A DNA stretch of 64,000 nucleotides from an uncultured Candidatus Actinomarina sp. (GCA_902619825.1 CACNFT010000002.1:89561-153560), one strand, 5' to 3'; positions 16,133-25,677 are shown, numbered from the stretch's first letter. Notes: generated by a model not told the origin, from the sequence alone. Made by a program: numbers and translations.

Positions 16133-16891
16133 ATGAAAATAAAAAATTTACTTAAAGCTGAAAATTGGTGGATAATCATTCTAGCTTTCACTATCATTTG
16201 GATGTTATTTACGATATTCACTGAGCCAGAATATACAAAAGCACTTAATTTCATAATCCCTGGATTAAGAATTACATTTCTATCAACAATAATTTCTTTT
16301 CTTATAGCAATTGTTTTAGGTCTTATATCGGGTATTGGTCGAATTTCTGATAATAAGATAGCCAGCACTTTATCTAGAACATATATCGAATTTATTAGAG
16401 GAGTTCCTGTTTTGATATTAATATTCACTATTGCTTTCGTAGTAGTTGTTGATGCAGCTGAATTTCTAAATATTAATAATGGAAATGTTCCAATGATTAT
16501 AAGAGCAATAATTGCTTTATCAGTATTTTATGGTGCATATATCGCTGAGGTTTTTAGAGCAGGTATTGAATCTGTATCATCTGGTCAACGTGAAGGTGGA
16601 GCATCCCTGGGGATGTCAGAAAGACAAATAATGAGATTTATAGTACTTCCCCAAGCTTTCAGAAATATGCTTCCTGCATTAGGTAATGACTTTATATCTA
16701 TGATGAAAGACTCATCACTACTTTCTGTTTTAGCAGTTGAAGATTTGACTTACAGAGGTCGTTTATATTCTGGTAGTACATTTAGATTTGCAGAAACATA
16801 CCTTGTTCTTACAGTTCTCTATCTTATAATTACTTTATTGCTTTCAGGTTTACAAAGAAGGTTGGAACGAAGGCTTGAAAACACAGAATAA
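16133..16891 (+). CDS. Amino-acid ABC transporter permease (HisM/GlnP type)
   Basis: 252 residues from ATG 16133 with GGTGG just upstream; the longer GTG start at 16106 would lie in the hairpin arm. It has several membrane helices (WWIIILAFTIIWMLFTIF, TFLSTIISFLIAIVLGLI and others) and the EAA loop REGGASLGMSERQIMRFIVLPQAFRNMLPALGN-type region that docks the ATPase (seen as SLGMSERQ then LPQAFRN). It works with the lipoprotein upstream. No ATP-binding subunit is encoded here, because a Xer recombinase gene follows with a 17-base overlap. Confidence 0.93.
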   Translation: MKIKNLLKAENWWIIILAFTIIWMLFTIFTEPEYTKALNFIIPGLRITFLSTIISFLIAIVLGLISGIGRISDNKIASTLSRTYIEFIRGVPVLILIFTIAFVVVVDAAEFLNINNGNVPMIIRAIIALSVFYGAYIAEVFRAGIESVSSGQREGGASLGMSERQIMRFIVLPQAFRNMLPALGNDFISMMKDSSLLSVLAVEDLTYRGRLYSGSTFRFAETYLVLTVLYLIITLLLSGLQRRLERRLENTE

Positions 16892-17732
16892 AGAATTACT
16901 AGAAAAATACATAAATTATCTTGAAAATGTAAAAAACTATTCAGATCATACATGCACGGCTTACAAAAATGATTTAGAACAATATTTAGATTATTTAAAA
17001 AATACAAAAAAAAATTTATTTGATAATGAAGATTTTGTCGATTATTTATTTAGTCTTGAACTTGCAAAGTCTACAATCAATCGAAAACTAACTTCAGTTA
17101 ATAACTTTCTATTATGGTCCTCAAAACTTGATAAATATAAAGGAAAAACATTTAGAAAATCAGAAAATCTTAAAACAGAGAAAAAATTACCTAATATTTT
17201 GACATCAAATTACATAAATAATCTCATAGATAAATTGCCAACATCTACAGCTAAAGATGTTCGTAATAAAGCAATTATTGAATTACTTTATTCTTCAGGT
17301 TTAAGAGTTTCCGAATTAGTTAATTTGAAAGTAAATGATGTAAAAAATGATCGATCTTTGCGGGTTATTGGAAAAGGAAGAAAAGAACGAATACTACCTA
17401 TGACAGACCAAGCATATAAAATTATATCACTTTGGTTAAAAAATAATCGTACAGAATTTCTAAAAAATAATAACAATCAATTTATATTCTTAGGTGTAAG
17501 AGGACATCAAATTACTGATAGGGAAGTAAGAAGAGTTGTAAAATTAATTACTGGAACCTTCCCTCATAATATTCGTCATACGTTTGCTACTCATGTACTT
17601 GATGGTGGTGCTGATTTACGTGTTGTTCAAGAACTACTAGGACATTCTGATCCAGGAACAACTCAGATATATACTCATATATCAAAAAAGAAGCTTCAAG
17701 AAAAATATAAAAGAACTCATCCAAGGGGTTGA
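16875..17732 (+). CDS. xerC: Tyrosine recombinase XerC/XerD family
   Basis: 285 residues, normal for Xer. Resolves chromosome dimers at dif with FtsK. The N-terminal SAM-like domain (YINYLENVKNYSDHTCTAY) precedes the catalytic domain with Arg in SSGLRVSEL, Lys in GKGRKERILP, HNIRHTFATH, LLGHSDPGTTQIYTH and the Tyr nucleophile. Starts at TTG inside the permease gene. Position before rpsB is the conserved actinobacterial place for XerC. Whether C or D cannot be told from one copy. Confidence 0.9.
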   Translation: MKTQNKELLEKYINYLENVKNYSDHTCTAYKNDLEQYLDYLKNTKKNLFDNEDFVDYLFSLELAKSTINRKLTSVNNFLLWSSKLDKYKGKTFRKSENLKTEKKLPNILTSNYINNLIDKLPTSTAKDVRNKAIIELLYSSGLRVSELVNLKVNDVKNDRSLRVIGKGRKERILPMTDQAYKIISLWLKNNRTEFLKNNNNQFIFLGVRGHQITDREVRRVVKLITGTFPHNIRHTFATHVLDGGADLRVVQELLGHSDPGTTQIYTHISKKKLQEKYKRTHPRG

Positions 17733-17772
17733 ATAAAACCTTTATTTGATTATCATTTAGTTTAAATAGACA

Positions 17773-17834
17773 CCATATTTGCAAGTTTCCTTGGTGAACG
17801 AAAGTTTGGAAACCGCGAAAGCAAAGAAATATGG
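17773..17834 (+). ncRNA. Candidate structured leader of rpsB
   Basis: The rpsB leader can fold into a closed multi-stem element. Outer stem is CCATATTT (17773-17780) with AAATATGG (17827-17834). Inside is GTTTCC (17785-17790) with GGAAAC (17808-17813), capped by AAC-GAAA-GTT (17797-17806). Next to it is a small GC-GAAA-GC hairpin (17815-17822). Two GAAA tetraloops within 62 bases are a strong sign of selected RNA structure. It could be an S2 autoregulatory site or a riboswitch; I could not match it to a known class. Confidence 0.5.
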
Positions 17835-17856
17835 GATGAATAACCAAAGGAGAAAT

Positions 17857-18570
17857 ATGTCAACAACAATGAAAGACCTGCTCGAAGCAGGAGTTCATTT
17901 CGGTCACCAAACACAACGTTGGAATCCAAAAATGGATAAATATATATATGGTGATAAAAGTGGAATTCATATACTTGATTTAAGAATTACTTATGAGTCA
18001 CTTGAAAAAGCACAAGATTTTGTTCAGAAACTTGTAGCTAACAGTGGAAAGGTTTTATTTGTAGGTACAAAACCTCAAGCACAAAAAGTTATTGAGGAAC
18101 AAGCATTGAAAGCTCAAATGCCATATGTAAACCACAGATGGTTGGGAGGTATGTTAACTAACTTCAAAACGATTATTAAAAGAGTTGTATATCTCAATGA
18201 ACTTAACGCTTTGGAAAGTTCTGGTGAAATAAATGCTTATCCAAAACCTGAAAGATTACGAATCAGAAGAGAAATTGATAAATTAACCAAATCTATTGGA
18301 GGAATAGCAAATATGAATAAATTGCCAGAGGCAATATTTATTGTTGATTTGTTAAATGAAACTACTGCATTAACTGAAGCAAGCAAATTAGATATACCTA
18401 TTATCGGTTTAGCGGATTCTAATGTAGATCCAGAAAATGTTGATTTTGTTATTCCGGGTAATGATGATGCTATTAGATCCATTGAGGTTGTAGCAACTGC
18501 AATAGCTGATGCCTGCTTGAAAGGTCTTGGAAAGAGAAAAGAAGTAGAAGATGGAGAAAATCAAGAATGA
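17857..18570 (+). CDS. rpsB: 30S ribosomal protein S2
   Basis: 237 residues from ATG 17857, with AAAGGAGA as ribosome site; an in-frame upstream GTG-like extension is not supported. Binds late to the 30S at the mRNA exit side. Signatures: LLEAGVHFGHQTQRWNPKM and GTKPQAQKVIEEQA, plus the VDLLNETTALTEA and PIIGLADSNVDPENVDFVIPGNDDAIRS blocks. Overlaps tsf by 4 bases, the near-universal rpsB-tsf pair. A structured leader lies directly upstream. Confidence 0.97.
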   Translation: MSTTMKDLLEAGVHFGHQTQRWNPKMDKYIYGDKSGIHILDLRITYESLEKAQDFVQKLVANSGKVLFVGTKPQAQKVIEEQALKAQMPYVNHRWLGGMLTNFKTIIKRVVYLNELNALESSGEINAYPKPERLRIRREIDKLTKSIGGIANMNKLPEAIFIVDLLNETTALTEASKLDIPIIGLADSNVDPENVDFVIPGNDDAIRSIEVVATAIADACLKGLGKRKEVEDGENQE

Positions 18571-19175
18571 GTATTTCAGCTTCAGACGTAAAAAAGCTAA
18601 GAGATATGACAGGCGCTGGCATGATGGATGCTAAGGAGGCGCTAAAAGAAACAAACGGCGATTTTGATGCTGCCGTAAAGTATCTGAGAGAAAAAGGGTT
18701 AGCTGATTCTAAAAAAAGATCTGATAGAGAAGCAAATCAAGGCACAATTGGTGAATACATTCATTTTCAACAAGATAGAGCAGTAGCTGGAGTTTTAGTT
18801 GAATTGGCTTGTGAAACAGATTTTGTTGCTAAGTCACCAGAGTTTAAAGATATTGCAAAACAAATTGCTATGCATGTTGCAGCAATGAGACCTGGTTATC
18901 TAAATATAGAAGATATTCCAGAAGATAAAATTAACGAAGAAAAAGAAATTATTTTAAAACAATCTGAAAACGAGGGTAAGCCAAAAGAAGTTATGGAAAA
19001 AATAGTAGAAGGTAAAATTTCATCCTTTTACAGTGAGACTGTTTTAAATGAACAAATATTTGTAAACCCTGAAATTTATGAAGGAAAAGTTGGGGTAATG
19101 ATTGAAGAAATGTCTGGTAAATTAGGTGAAAGAATTTACATTAAGAAATTTTCTCATCTAGAGGTGGGCAAATAA
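18567..19175 (+). CDS. tsf: Elongation factor Ts (short form)
   Basis: 202 residues. Exchanges GDP for GTP on EF-Tu. The N-terminal UBA-like part KKLRDMTGAGMMDAKEAL and the LACETDFVAKSPEF core motif are canonical. The protein is of the short class, lacking most of the second core subdomain and coiled coil found in the 280-residue E. coli form. It overlaps rpsB and is followed by pyrH after 3 bases. Confidence 0.96.
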   Translation: MSISASDVKKLRDMTGAGMMDAKEALKETNGDFDAAVKYLREKGLADSKKRSDREANQGTIGEYIHFQQDRAVAGVLVELACETDFVAKSPEFKDIAKQIAMHVAAMRPGYLNIEDIPEDKINEEKEIILKQSENEGKPKEVMEKIVEGKISSFYSETVLNEQIFVNPEIYEGKVGVMIEEMSGKLGERIYIKKFSHLEVGK

Positions 19176-19178
19176 AAC

Positions 19179-19880
19179 ATGTCCAGAGTTTTACTTAAAC
19201 TTTCTGGAGAATCATTTGCAGATCAAGATACTAATTTTGGTATTGAATCTAATACACTAACTAGAATTGCTGACGAAATTTCAAAGGCTAGTGAAACAGG
19301 TATACAAATTGGAATTGTTGTAGGCGGAGGAAACTTTTTTAGAGGAGTAAGCGAATCTGCGAAAAACATGGCTCAAGCAAATGCTGATTATATGGGTATG
19401 CTTGCTACTGTAATTAATGCAATTGCCCTTAAGGATGCACTAGATAAAAATGGAACAAATACAAGAGTTCAATCTGCAATCACAATGACATCTGTTGCAG
19501 AGCCATACATAAGATTGCGAGCAATTAGACACCTTGAAAAGGGTAGGGTTGTTATTTTTGCAGCTGGTACAGGTAATCCATATTTTACAACTGACACAGC
19601 CGCATCTTTGAGAGCAGCAGAAATTGAAGCTGAAATAGTTCTCAAATCAACTCGAGTTGATGGCGTTTATAGTGATGATCCTGAAAAAAACTCTTCTGCT
19701 GAACTTTATGAGCAACTTACCTACAAAGAAGTATTAGATAATAAACTTTCAGTAATGGACTTAACAGCAATTACATTATGTGAAGAAAACAATATGCCAA
19801 TAAGAGTCTTTGATGGAACAAAGGATGGAAATATTTTTAAAGTTTTACAGGGTGAAAAAATGGGAACAATAATTTCGTAA
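19179..19880 (+). CDS. pyrH: UMP kinase
   Basis: 233 residues, normal. Phosphorylates UMP to UDP. The amino-acid-kinase fold shows [20 protein letters not shown], the [12 protein letters not shown] block and the C-terminal [18 protein letters not shown]. Part of the rpsB-tsf-pyrH-frr string with 2-3 base gaps. It also takes the UMP formed by upp at the start of this window. Confidence 0.96.
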   Translation: MSRVLLKLSGESFADQDTNFGIESNTLTRIADEISKASETGIQIGIVVGGGNFFRGVSESAKNMAQANADYMGMLATVINAIALKDALDKNGTNTRVQSAITMTSVAEPYIRLRAIRHLEKGRVVIFAAGTGNPYFTTDTAASLRAAEIEAEIVLKSTRVDGVYSDDPEKNSSAELYEQLTYKEVLDNKLSVMDLTAITLCEENNMPIRVFDGTKDGNIFKVLQGEKMGTIIS

Positions 19881-19882
19881 TT

Positions 19883-20434
19883 ATGGCAGATAATATCATT
19901 TCAGAAGTTGAACTAGAGATGGGTATTTCAATTGAACATCTTGTTGAAGAGTTTGGAAAAATTAGAACTGGAAGAGCTAATCCAAGTTTAGTTACCGGCA
20001 TACAGGTCGAATATTATGGTGTGAAAACACCTCTTCAACAATTAGCATCTGTCAGTGTTCCCGATCCTAGATTGCTTGTAGTTCAACCATTTGATAAAAA
20101 CTCATTTGAAGAGATTGAGAAAGCTATCCAAAATGCAGATATGGGGTTAAATCCTGCAACTGATGGAGATATTATAAGGATACCTATACCTGCTTTGTCT
20201 GAGGAAAGAAGGAAAGAATTAACTAAAGTCGCCTCAAAAGCTGCAGAAGATACAAAAGTTTCTATTAGATCTCACAGAAGGTCAGGAATTGACCAGCTTT
20301 CAAAGTTAAAAGATGATTTACCAGCTGATGATTTGAAAAGATATGAAACTCAGATACAAAACCTGACAGATAAGTTTGTCGAGAAAATTGATGAACTTTA
20401 CAAAATAAAAGAAAATGAGTTACTCGAAGTTTAA
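19883..20434 (+). CDS. frr: Ribosome recycling factor
   Basis: 183 residues, normal. Splits post-termination ribosomes with EF-G. Three-helix bundle plus hinge: FGKIRTGRANPSLV, then VSVPDPRLLVVQPFDKNSFEEIEKAI, NPATDGDIIRIPIPALSEERRKEL and VSIRSHRRSGIDQL. Its 3' end overlaps cdsA by 20 bases. Confidence 0.97.
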   Translation: MADNIISEVELEMGISIEHLVEEFGKIRTGRANPSLVTGIQVEYYGVKTPLQQLASVSVPDPRLLVVQPFDKNSFEEIEKAIQNADMGLNPATDGDIIRIPIPALSEERRKELTKVASKAAEDTKVSIRSHRRSGIDQLSKLKDDLPADDLKRYETQIQNLTDKFVEKIDELYKIKENELLEV

Positions 20435-21320
20435 ATTCTTTTTTTCTTCAGATGAAGAAGGAACATTTTGGCCAGGTGTTGTTGAGCTACCGGTAGATAA
20501 TGAGGTGTCTGGTGTTGAGCCAATTAATGATGAAAATAAAAATCAGCGAATCATTACAGGTGTAATATTATTTGCAATTCTCTCCTTATTTTTTATTTCT
20601 AAGCTAAGTGCTTTCATATTGTTTGTATTAGTCGCATTCATCGCTGCTAAAGAATGGTTTGACCTTTTTGAATATAGTATTTTCATACCATATCCTTTAC
20701 TCTTATTTTCAGCACTTGCACCATTGTTAGTTGTTTATTTTTATGAATTATCAAACATATTTATTCCATATTTTATATTTCCACTTGGATTGATAATTTA
20801 TTTAGGTTTTTATACAAATTTTTCAATTTATGAAAAGTTTGGAAGCGCTATGGTTTTTCATTCATGGTTTTCAATAGGGATTGCATCAATAGGGTGGCTT
20901 TTAAAATCTCAAGAATTAATTTTTGTCTACCTTTCAATAATTGCAATTGCAATATCTGATATTTTTGCATATGAGATTGGCAAAAGATTTGGTTCTAGAA
21001 AACTTGCTGAAAATATATCACCAAATAAAACTGTAGAAGGATTTTTAGCTGGTTTGTTAATTGGAACTTTATTTATGAGCTTTAATATTGCAATCAATCT
21101 TGATAAAAGTTATCTTTCATCATTTTTAGTTTCAACAGTATTTATCTCTTTAGGAGTTGTTGGTGATTTATTTATGTCAAAGATTAAGCGATCAATTGAT
21201 GTTAAGGATTCTGGTACTATATTTCCTGGTCATGGTGGTTTACTTGATAGAATTGACTCTTATTTAATTAGTTTTCCTTACCTTTTAATTGTTTTACAAT
21301 TTTTTTATTTAAATCTCTAG
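20415..21320 (+). CDS. cdsA: Phosphatidate cytidylyltransferase
   Basis: 301 residues, membrane protein. Makes CDP-diacylglycerol from phosphatidate and CTP. About eight hydrophobic segments, with the C-terminal signature near SKIKRSIDVKDSGTIFPGHGGLLDRIDS (read as DVKDSGTIFPGHGG then LDRIDS). The first 45 residues are a hydrophilic, acidic cytoplasmic extension. Overlaps frr. In other actinobacteria rlmN and dxr usually follow; here rseP comes directly. Confidence 0.94.
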   Translation: MSYSKFKFFFSSDEEGTFWPGVVELPVDNEVSGVEPINDENKNQRIITGVILFAILSLFFISKLSAFILFVLVAFIAAKEWFDLFEYSIFIPYPLLLFSALAPLLVVYFYELSNIFIPYFIFPLGLIIYLGFYTNFSIYEKFGSAMVFHSWFSIGIASIGWLLKSQELIFVYLSIIAIAISDIFAYEIGKRFGSRKLAENISPNKTVEGFLAGLLIGTLFMSFNIAINLDKSYLSSFLVSTVFISLGVVGDLFMSKIKRSIDVKDSGTIFPGHGGLLDRIDSYLISFPYLLIVLQFFYLNL

Positions 21321-21336
21321 GTGAGATAATAAGTAT

Positions 21337-22437
21337 ATGAATGGGATATTGACTATATTAATGCTTACCTTTTTCGTGGTAATGCATGAAGCAGGACATT
21401 ATTTTGCTGCTAGATATTCTAAGGTTGCTGTTTCTGAGTTTTTTGTTGGTTTTGGCCCAAAAATATTTTCTTTTAAACGAAACGGTACAGAATATGGTTT
21501 AAAAGGGATCCCATTCGGGGGATATGTAAAGATACCCGGTATGGACGAGTCTGAGCAAGTTGAAGGATATGAAGATAGTGAATTGTTTCATACTTCAAAA
21601 TGGACGACAAAACTTTTTATTGCCTCTGCAGGGATAATTGTTAATTTTTTAACAGCCTGGATTATGATATTTGCGATCTTTATTACAAATGGAGTTACAC
21701 AGCCAACCTTGAATATTGAGACGATAGGTGATTCAATCAATCAACAAGATATTTCTCCATCTCAATCAGCTGGTCTTAGACCTGGGGATACAATAACTCA
21801 ATTTAATGGTCAAGATGTTGAGACTTGGGACCAACTAGTTTCGATTATAGAAGTCAATCCTGGTCAAGAAGTCAGTATTAAATATCTTCGGGGTAACAGT
21901 GTTTATCTAACTTCTGCAATTTTAGAAACGCGCAACATCAATGGTTCAGAAATTGGTTATCTTGGTGTTTCACCAGTAATACAACAAAAAGATGTTGGAA
22001 TTTTAGATGCAGCATTATTTACTACAAGTTTAGAAATTGAAATGACTATCGCGGCAGTAGATGGAATATTTACTTTACTTAGTCCAGATAATATCAGGAC
22101 ACTACTGGGTACTTACTCTGGAGAAGTTGTTCCCGACGAAGCTAGACCATTAAGTCCAATAGGCCTTGCCCAGGCTGGAAGTCAAATTGCTGATAATGGA
22201 TATGTAAATCTTTTCAGCTTACTTGCTTTTGTTAATGTTTTTCTTGCCGTTTTTAATGCAATTCCCTTGATACCTTTAGATGGAGGTCGAGTTTTGTTAT
22301 CTTTGATTGAAGGAGTAACAGGGAAAAAAATATCAGATAAAAAACTTTATCCTGTTGCAGCTGTTGTAATATTTGTATTCGTTTTTATTGGAATAACAGC
22401 ATTTTATTTAGATATAACGCAACCAATTAACTTATGA
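21337..22437 (+). CDS. rseP: Site-2 membrane metalloprotease, M50 (RseP/Rip1 type)
   Basis: 366 residues. Cuts membrane-embedded anti-sigma factors and signal peptides. The zinc site is HEAGH near residue 17 (VVMHEAGHYFAARY), with the second site PLIPLDGGRVLL near the C-terminus. Between them are FGPKIFSF, GGYVKIPGMDE and one PDZ domain (SAGLRPGDTITQFNGQDV). Stop overlaps ispG by 4 bases, as in the actinobacterial dxr-rip1-ispG order, here without dxr. Confidence 0.94.
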   Translation: MNGILTILMLTFFVVMHEAGHYFAARYSKVAVSEFFVGFGPKIFSFKRNGTEYGLKGIPFGGYVKIPGMDESEQVEGYEDSELFHTSKWTTKLFIASAGIIVNFLTAWIMIFAIFITNGVTQPTLNIETIGDSINQQDISPSQSAGLRPGDTITQFNGQDVETWDQLVSIIEVNPGQEVSIKYLRGNSVYLTSAILETRNINGSEIGYLGVSPVIQQKDVGILDAALFTTSLEIEMTIAAVDGIFTLLSPDNIRTLLGTYSGEVVPDEARPLSPIGLAQAGSQIADNGYVNLFSLLAFVNVFLAVFNAIPLIPLDGGRVLLSLIEGVTGKKISDKKLYPVAAVVIFVFVFIGITAFYLDITQPINL

Positions 22438-23654
22438 TATACAGCAGAAGAAAGACATCTCAAATTCAAGTAGGTAAAGTTGGAATTGGTTCTAATTTTC
22501 CTATATCAGTGCAGTCGATGACAACTACTAAGACTAGAGATGTAGACGGTACACTTGCACAGATTTATGAAATTGCTTCAAATGGAGCGGACATTGTGAG
22601 AGTTACTTGCAATGAGGTTGAAGCTGCTGAAGGTCTTGTTGAGATTACCCAAAGAAGCCCAGTCCCTATTATTGCTGACATACATTTTCAGTATAAGTTA
22701 GCGCTTGCTGCAATTGATGCAGGTGTAGACGGTCTGAGACTTAATCCTGGAAATATTAGAAAAGAATCGCAGATAAAAGAAGTAGCAAAAGCAGCATTAA
22801 GTGCAAACATCCCTATACGAATTGGGGTAAATGGTGGATCACTTGATAAAGATTTACTTGAGAAATATGGAGACGCTACTCCTGAAGCTTTGGTTGAGTC
22901 AGCTATGACAGAATTAAAGTACCTTGAGGATGTTGATTTCTTTAATATAAAGATTTCTGTAAAACATTCAAACGTACCACTAATGATTGAGTCATACAGA
23001 TTGCTTGCAGAGAAAGTTGAGTACCCTTTACATTTAGGGGTAACCGAAGCAGGGCCTCTACCAGGAGGACTTATAAAATCAACGGCGGGTATATCAACAT
23101 TATTAAATGAAGGGATTGGGGATACAATAAGATATTCATTGACCGCCGACCCTATAGAAGAAGCCAAAAGTGGTAGACAGCTACTCGAATATTTAGGACT
23201 CAGAGAGAGAAATTCTCTCGATTTGATTGCATGTCCAAGCTGCGGCAGGGCAGAAGTTGATGTTATTAAAGTTGCTGAAGAAGCACAAGAGGCATTGAGT
23301 AAAGAAGATATACCCCTTCAGGTTGCTGTTATGGGTTGCGTAGTCAATGGACCCGGAGAGGCTAGATCAGCAGATCTTGGTATTGCTGCAGGAAAAAATA
23401 AGGGCCATTTGTTTATACGCGGTGAGGTTGTGAGAGTTGTAAATGAAAAAGACATGGTTACTTCTTTACTGGATGAAGCCCGTTTGATTGTAGAAGAAGG
23501 AATCGAATCTAGATTGGCAGCTGCAGATGATAATGCAGCAGAACTAGCTCAAAAAGATGTTGAAGATTTATTAAACTCTCAAGGTGATATAAATAACTTT
23601 ACGGAGAGAAAAAAATCAGTTGTTGAGATTACTTCAAAACAAGATAATGATTAG
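22434..23654 (+). CDS. ispG: (E)-4-hydroxy-3-methylbut-2-enyl-diphosphate synthase
   Basis: 406 residues. Iron-sulfur enzyme of the MEP isoprenoid pathway, turning MEcPP into HMBPP. Signatures: SVQSMTTTKTRDV, LRLNPGNI, the CPSCGRAEVDVIKVAEEA cluster pair and MGCVVNGPGEARSADLGIA with the third Cys. About 45 extra C-terminal residues, acidic and Gln/Asn-rich, follow the normal end. Overlaps rseP by 4 bases. dxr, which normally sits nearby, is not in this window. Confidence 0.96.
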   Translation: MIYSRRKTSQIQVGKVGIGSNFPISVQSMTTTKTRDVDGTLAQIYEIASNGADIVRVTCNEVEAAEGLVEITQRSPVPIIADIHFQYKLALAAIDAGVDGLRLNPGNIRKESQIKEVAKAALSANIPIRIGVNGGSLDKDLLEKYGDATPEALVESAMTELKYLEDVDFFNIKISVKHSNVPLMIESYRLLAEKVEYPLHLGVTEAGPLPGGLIKSTAGISTLLNEGIGDTIRYSLTADPIEEAKSGRQLLEYLGLRERNSLDLIACPSCGRAEVDVIKVAEEAQEALSKEDIPLQVAVMGCVVNGPGEARSADLGIAAGKNKGHLFIRGEVVRVVNEKDMVTSLLDEARLIVEEGIESRLAAADDNAAELAQKDVEDLLNSQGDINNFTERKKSVVEITSKQDND

Positions 23655-23675
23655 TTAACGTAATAGAATATACCT

Positions 23676-25100
23676 ATGGTAAAAAAACTGACTCCCATGT
23701 CTGAGGATTTTAATCAATGGTATACCGAAATTGTACAACTAGCTGATCTTGCCGATTATTCACCTGTAAAAGGAACTATGGTTATTAAACCTTATGGCTA
23801 TGCGATATGGGAAAATATACAGTCTTACTTAGATAAAAGATTTAAAGAGACAGGTCATAAAAATGCGTATTTTCCAATGTTTATACCCAAATCATTTATA
23901 GAAAAAGAAGCTGAACATGTTGAAGGCTTTTCTCCAGAGTTAGCAACTGTTACACATGCTGGTGGTAAAGAATTGGAGGAACCATTAATTGTTAGACCAA
24001 CTTCTGAAACGATAATAAACCATATGTTCGCAAAGTGGATATCAAGCCATAGAGATCTACCGATGCTTATCAATCAATGGTCAAATGTTGTCAGATGGGA
24101 AATGAGAACAAGACTATTTTTAAGGACATCAGAATTTCTATGGCAAGAGGGGCACACTGCTCATGCAACAATTGATGAAGCTAAAGAAGAAGCATTAAAA
24201 ATGCTAGATATATATGAAGAGTTCGCAAAACAAGCAGCAGCTGTATCTGTTATCAAAGGGACAAAGTCAAATATAGAAAAATTTGCAGGTGCTACAACAA
24301 CGTATTCAATTGAAGCAATGATGAATGACATGAAAGCACTGCAAGCAGGTACCTCTCACGAATTAGGACAAAACTTTTCAAAAGCATTTGATATTACATT
24401 TTCTGATGAGAATAATGAATTACAACATCCATATCAAACTAGTTGGGGAGTGAGCACAAGATTGGTAGGTATGATAATCATGGCTCATGGAGATGATAAA
24501 GGTTTAAAACTTCCACCTAAATTGGCACCTCATCAAATAGTCATCGTTCCGATAATCCCAAATGACAAAGATAAAGATTCAGTAATGACAGTTGTTAATC
24601 AATTAAACGACTCTCTTAGTGAATTTAGAGTAATTGTTGATGATAGATCAGAAGTTTCACCAGGTTTTAAATTTAATGAGTGGGAGCAGAAAGGGGTTCC
24701 ATTGAGAGTTGAGGTAGGACCTAAAGATATTGAAAAAAATACAATTCTTGTTTCTAGAAGAGATGATGAGTCCAAAAATTCATACCCTATGGATGATGTC
24801 CAAAAAACTTTAAAAAAACTTCTTAATGAAATTCAAGATAACTTATATAAAAATTCTGAAAATACTCTTAAAAACAATACAACGCATGTTGAATCTTTTA
24901 ATGAATTAACAGAAGTATTAAACAGTAAGAAAGGTTTTGTATCGTGTTTTTGGAAGGAAAATAAAGAAGATGAGTTAAAAATTAAAGAGGAGACTAGCGC
25001 AACCCTTAGATGTTATCCTTTAGAAAATACTGATTCACAAAAAGCAGTTAATTCAGATTCTGAAGATGGTAATTTTACTATATTTTCTAAAGCTTATTAA
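23676..25100 (+). CDS. proS: Prolyl-tRNA synthetase (archaeal/eukaryotic-like type)
   Basis: 474 residues. Charges tRNA-Pro. Class II motifs are present (motif 2 around RWEMRTRLFLRTSEFLWQEGHTAH). It lacks the long insertion domain of the standard bacterial ProRS (about 570 residues). It ends with the eukaryote/archaeal-type C-terminal domain finishing in a terminal Tyr (FSKAY). This ProRS form occurs in various bacteria including some actinobacteria. Follows ispG after 21 bases, its usual place. Confidence 0.95.
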   Translation: MVKKLTPMSEDFNQWYTEIVQLADLADYSPVKGTMVIKPYGYAIWENIQSYLDKRFKETGHKNAYFPMFIPKSFIEKEAEHVEGFSPELATVTHAGGKELEEPLIVRPTSETIINHMFAKWISSHRDLPMLINQWSNVVRWEMRTRLFLRTSEFLWQEGHTAHATIDEAKEEALKMLDIYEEFAKQAAAVSVIKGTKSNIEKFAGATTTYSIEAMMNDMKALQAGTSHELGQNFSKAFDITFSDENNELQHPYQTSWGVSTRLVGMIIMAHGDDKGLKLPPKLAPHQIVIVPIIPNDKDKDSVMTVVNQLNDSLSEFRVIVDDRSEVSPGFKFNEWEQKGVPLRVEVGPKDIEKNTILVSRRDDESKNSYPMDDVQKTLKKLLNEIQDNLYKNSENTLKNNTTHVESFNELTEVLNSKKGFVSCFWKENKEDELKIKEETSATLRCYPLENTDSQKAVNSDSEDGNFTIFSKAY

Positions 25101-25160
25101 AAATTCTTTATCTTAAATCAAAATTACGTTAAAATTAAATTAACAACTTAACTACAAAAT

Positions 25161-25185
25161 AGTGGGTTCAAAGCCCACTTTTTTT
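25161..25185 (+). terminator. Rho-independent terminator/attenuator in front of rimP-nusA
   Basis: AGTGGG (25161-25166), loop TTCAAAG, CCCACT (25174-25179), then a T7 run. It sits just before the rimP ribosome site, so it ends proS transcription or acts as the attenuator often seen before rimP-nusA, where NusA can regulate its own operon. Confidence 0.8.
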
Positions 25186-25203
25186 ATGAATGGAGGTGAT
25201 CAA

Positions 25204-25677
25204 GTGGTTATCAAAAACAACATCTCCCTTGCTATTTCAACATATTTGGAAACTGAAAATCTTGAATTATATGATTTAAACATTGCAGGCAACGAATCAA
25301 TTTCTAAAGTCGAGGTATTTATCTTTTCACATGAAGACCAGGAATTGAGTACCTTTGAGAGACTCAATTATCAAATACAAAGACTTCTTGAAGACATAGG
25401 GCTTGAAAAAGGCACTTATGAATTAATCCTTTCTAGTCCAGGTGTCGAACGTTCTTTAAAAACAAAAAGACATTTTGAATTGGCTCTAAATGAAGAAATA
25501 AAAATAAATCTCATTAATCCAAAGAATGGAGAGTACACATTCATTGGAAACTTGGTGAATATAAACGATAAAGATGTACAGATATTAAATGATGGACTGA
25601 CTCATAATTTTGAATACGAAAATATTAAGAAAGCAAATATTAGATTTAACAAATTTAGGCAAAAAGTAAAAAGTTGA
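25204..25677 (+). CDS. rimP: Ribosome maturation factor RimP
   Basis: 157 residues from GTG 25204. The start is set by GGAGGTGAT at 25192-25200, nearly a full complement of the 16S 3' end; an upstream GTG at 25162 is inside the terminator. RimP assists early 30S assembly. N-terminal alpha/beta domain with LILSSPGVERSLKTKRHFE (seen as SSPGVERSLK), the family signature, and an SH3-like C-terminus. First gene of rimP-nusA-infB-rbfA. Confidence 0.9.
   Translation: MVIKNNISLAISTYLETENLELYDLNIAGNESISKVEVFIFSHEDQELSTFERLNYQIQRLLEDIGLEKGTYELILSSPGVERSLKTKRHFELALNEEIKINLINPKNGEYTFIGNLVNINDKDVQILNDGLTHNFEYENIKKANIRFNKFRQKVKS

Noticed and set aside
17773..17834. c-di-GMP (GEMM) or c-di-AMP (ydaO) riboswitch
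   Set aside because: The GAAA tetraloops hint at such classes but the conserved core bases do not match what I know of either.
22688..23167. 159-codon open frame antisense to ispG
   Set aside because: Shadow of a well-conserved gene; composition is not protein-like.
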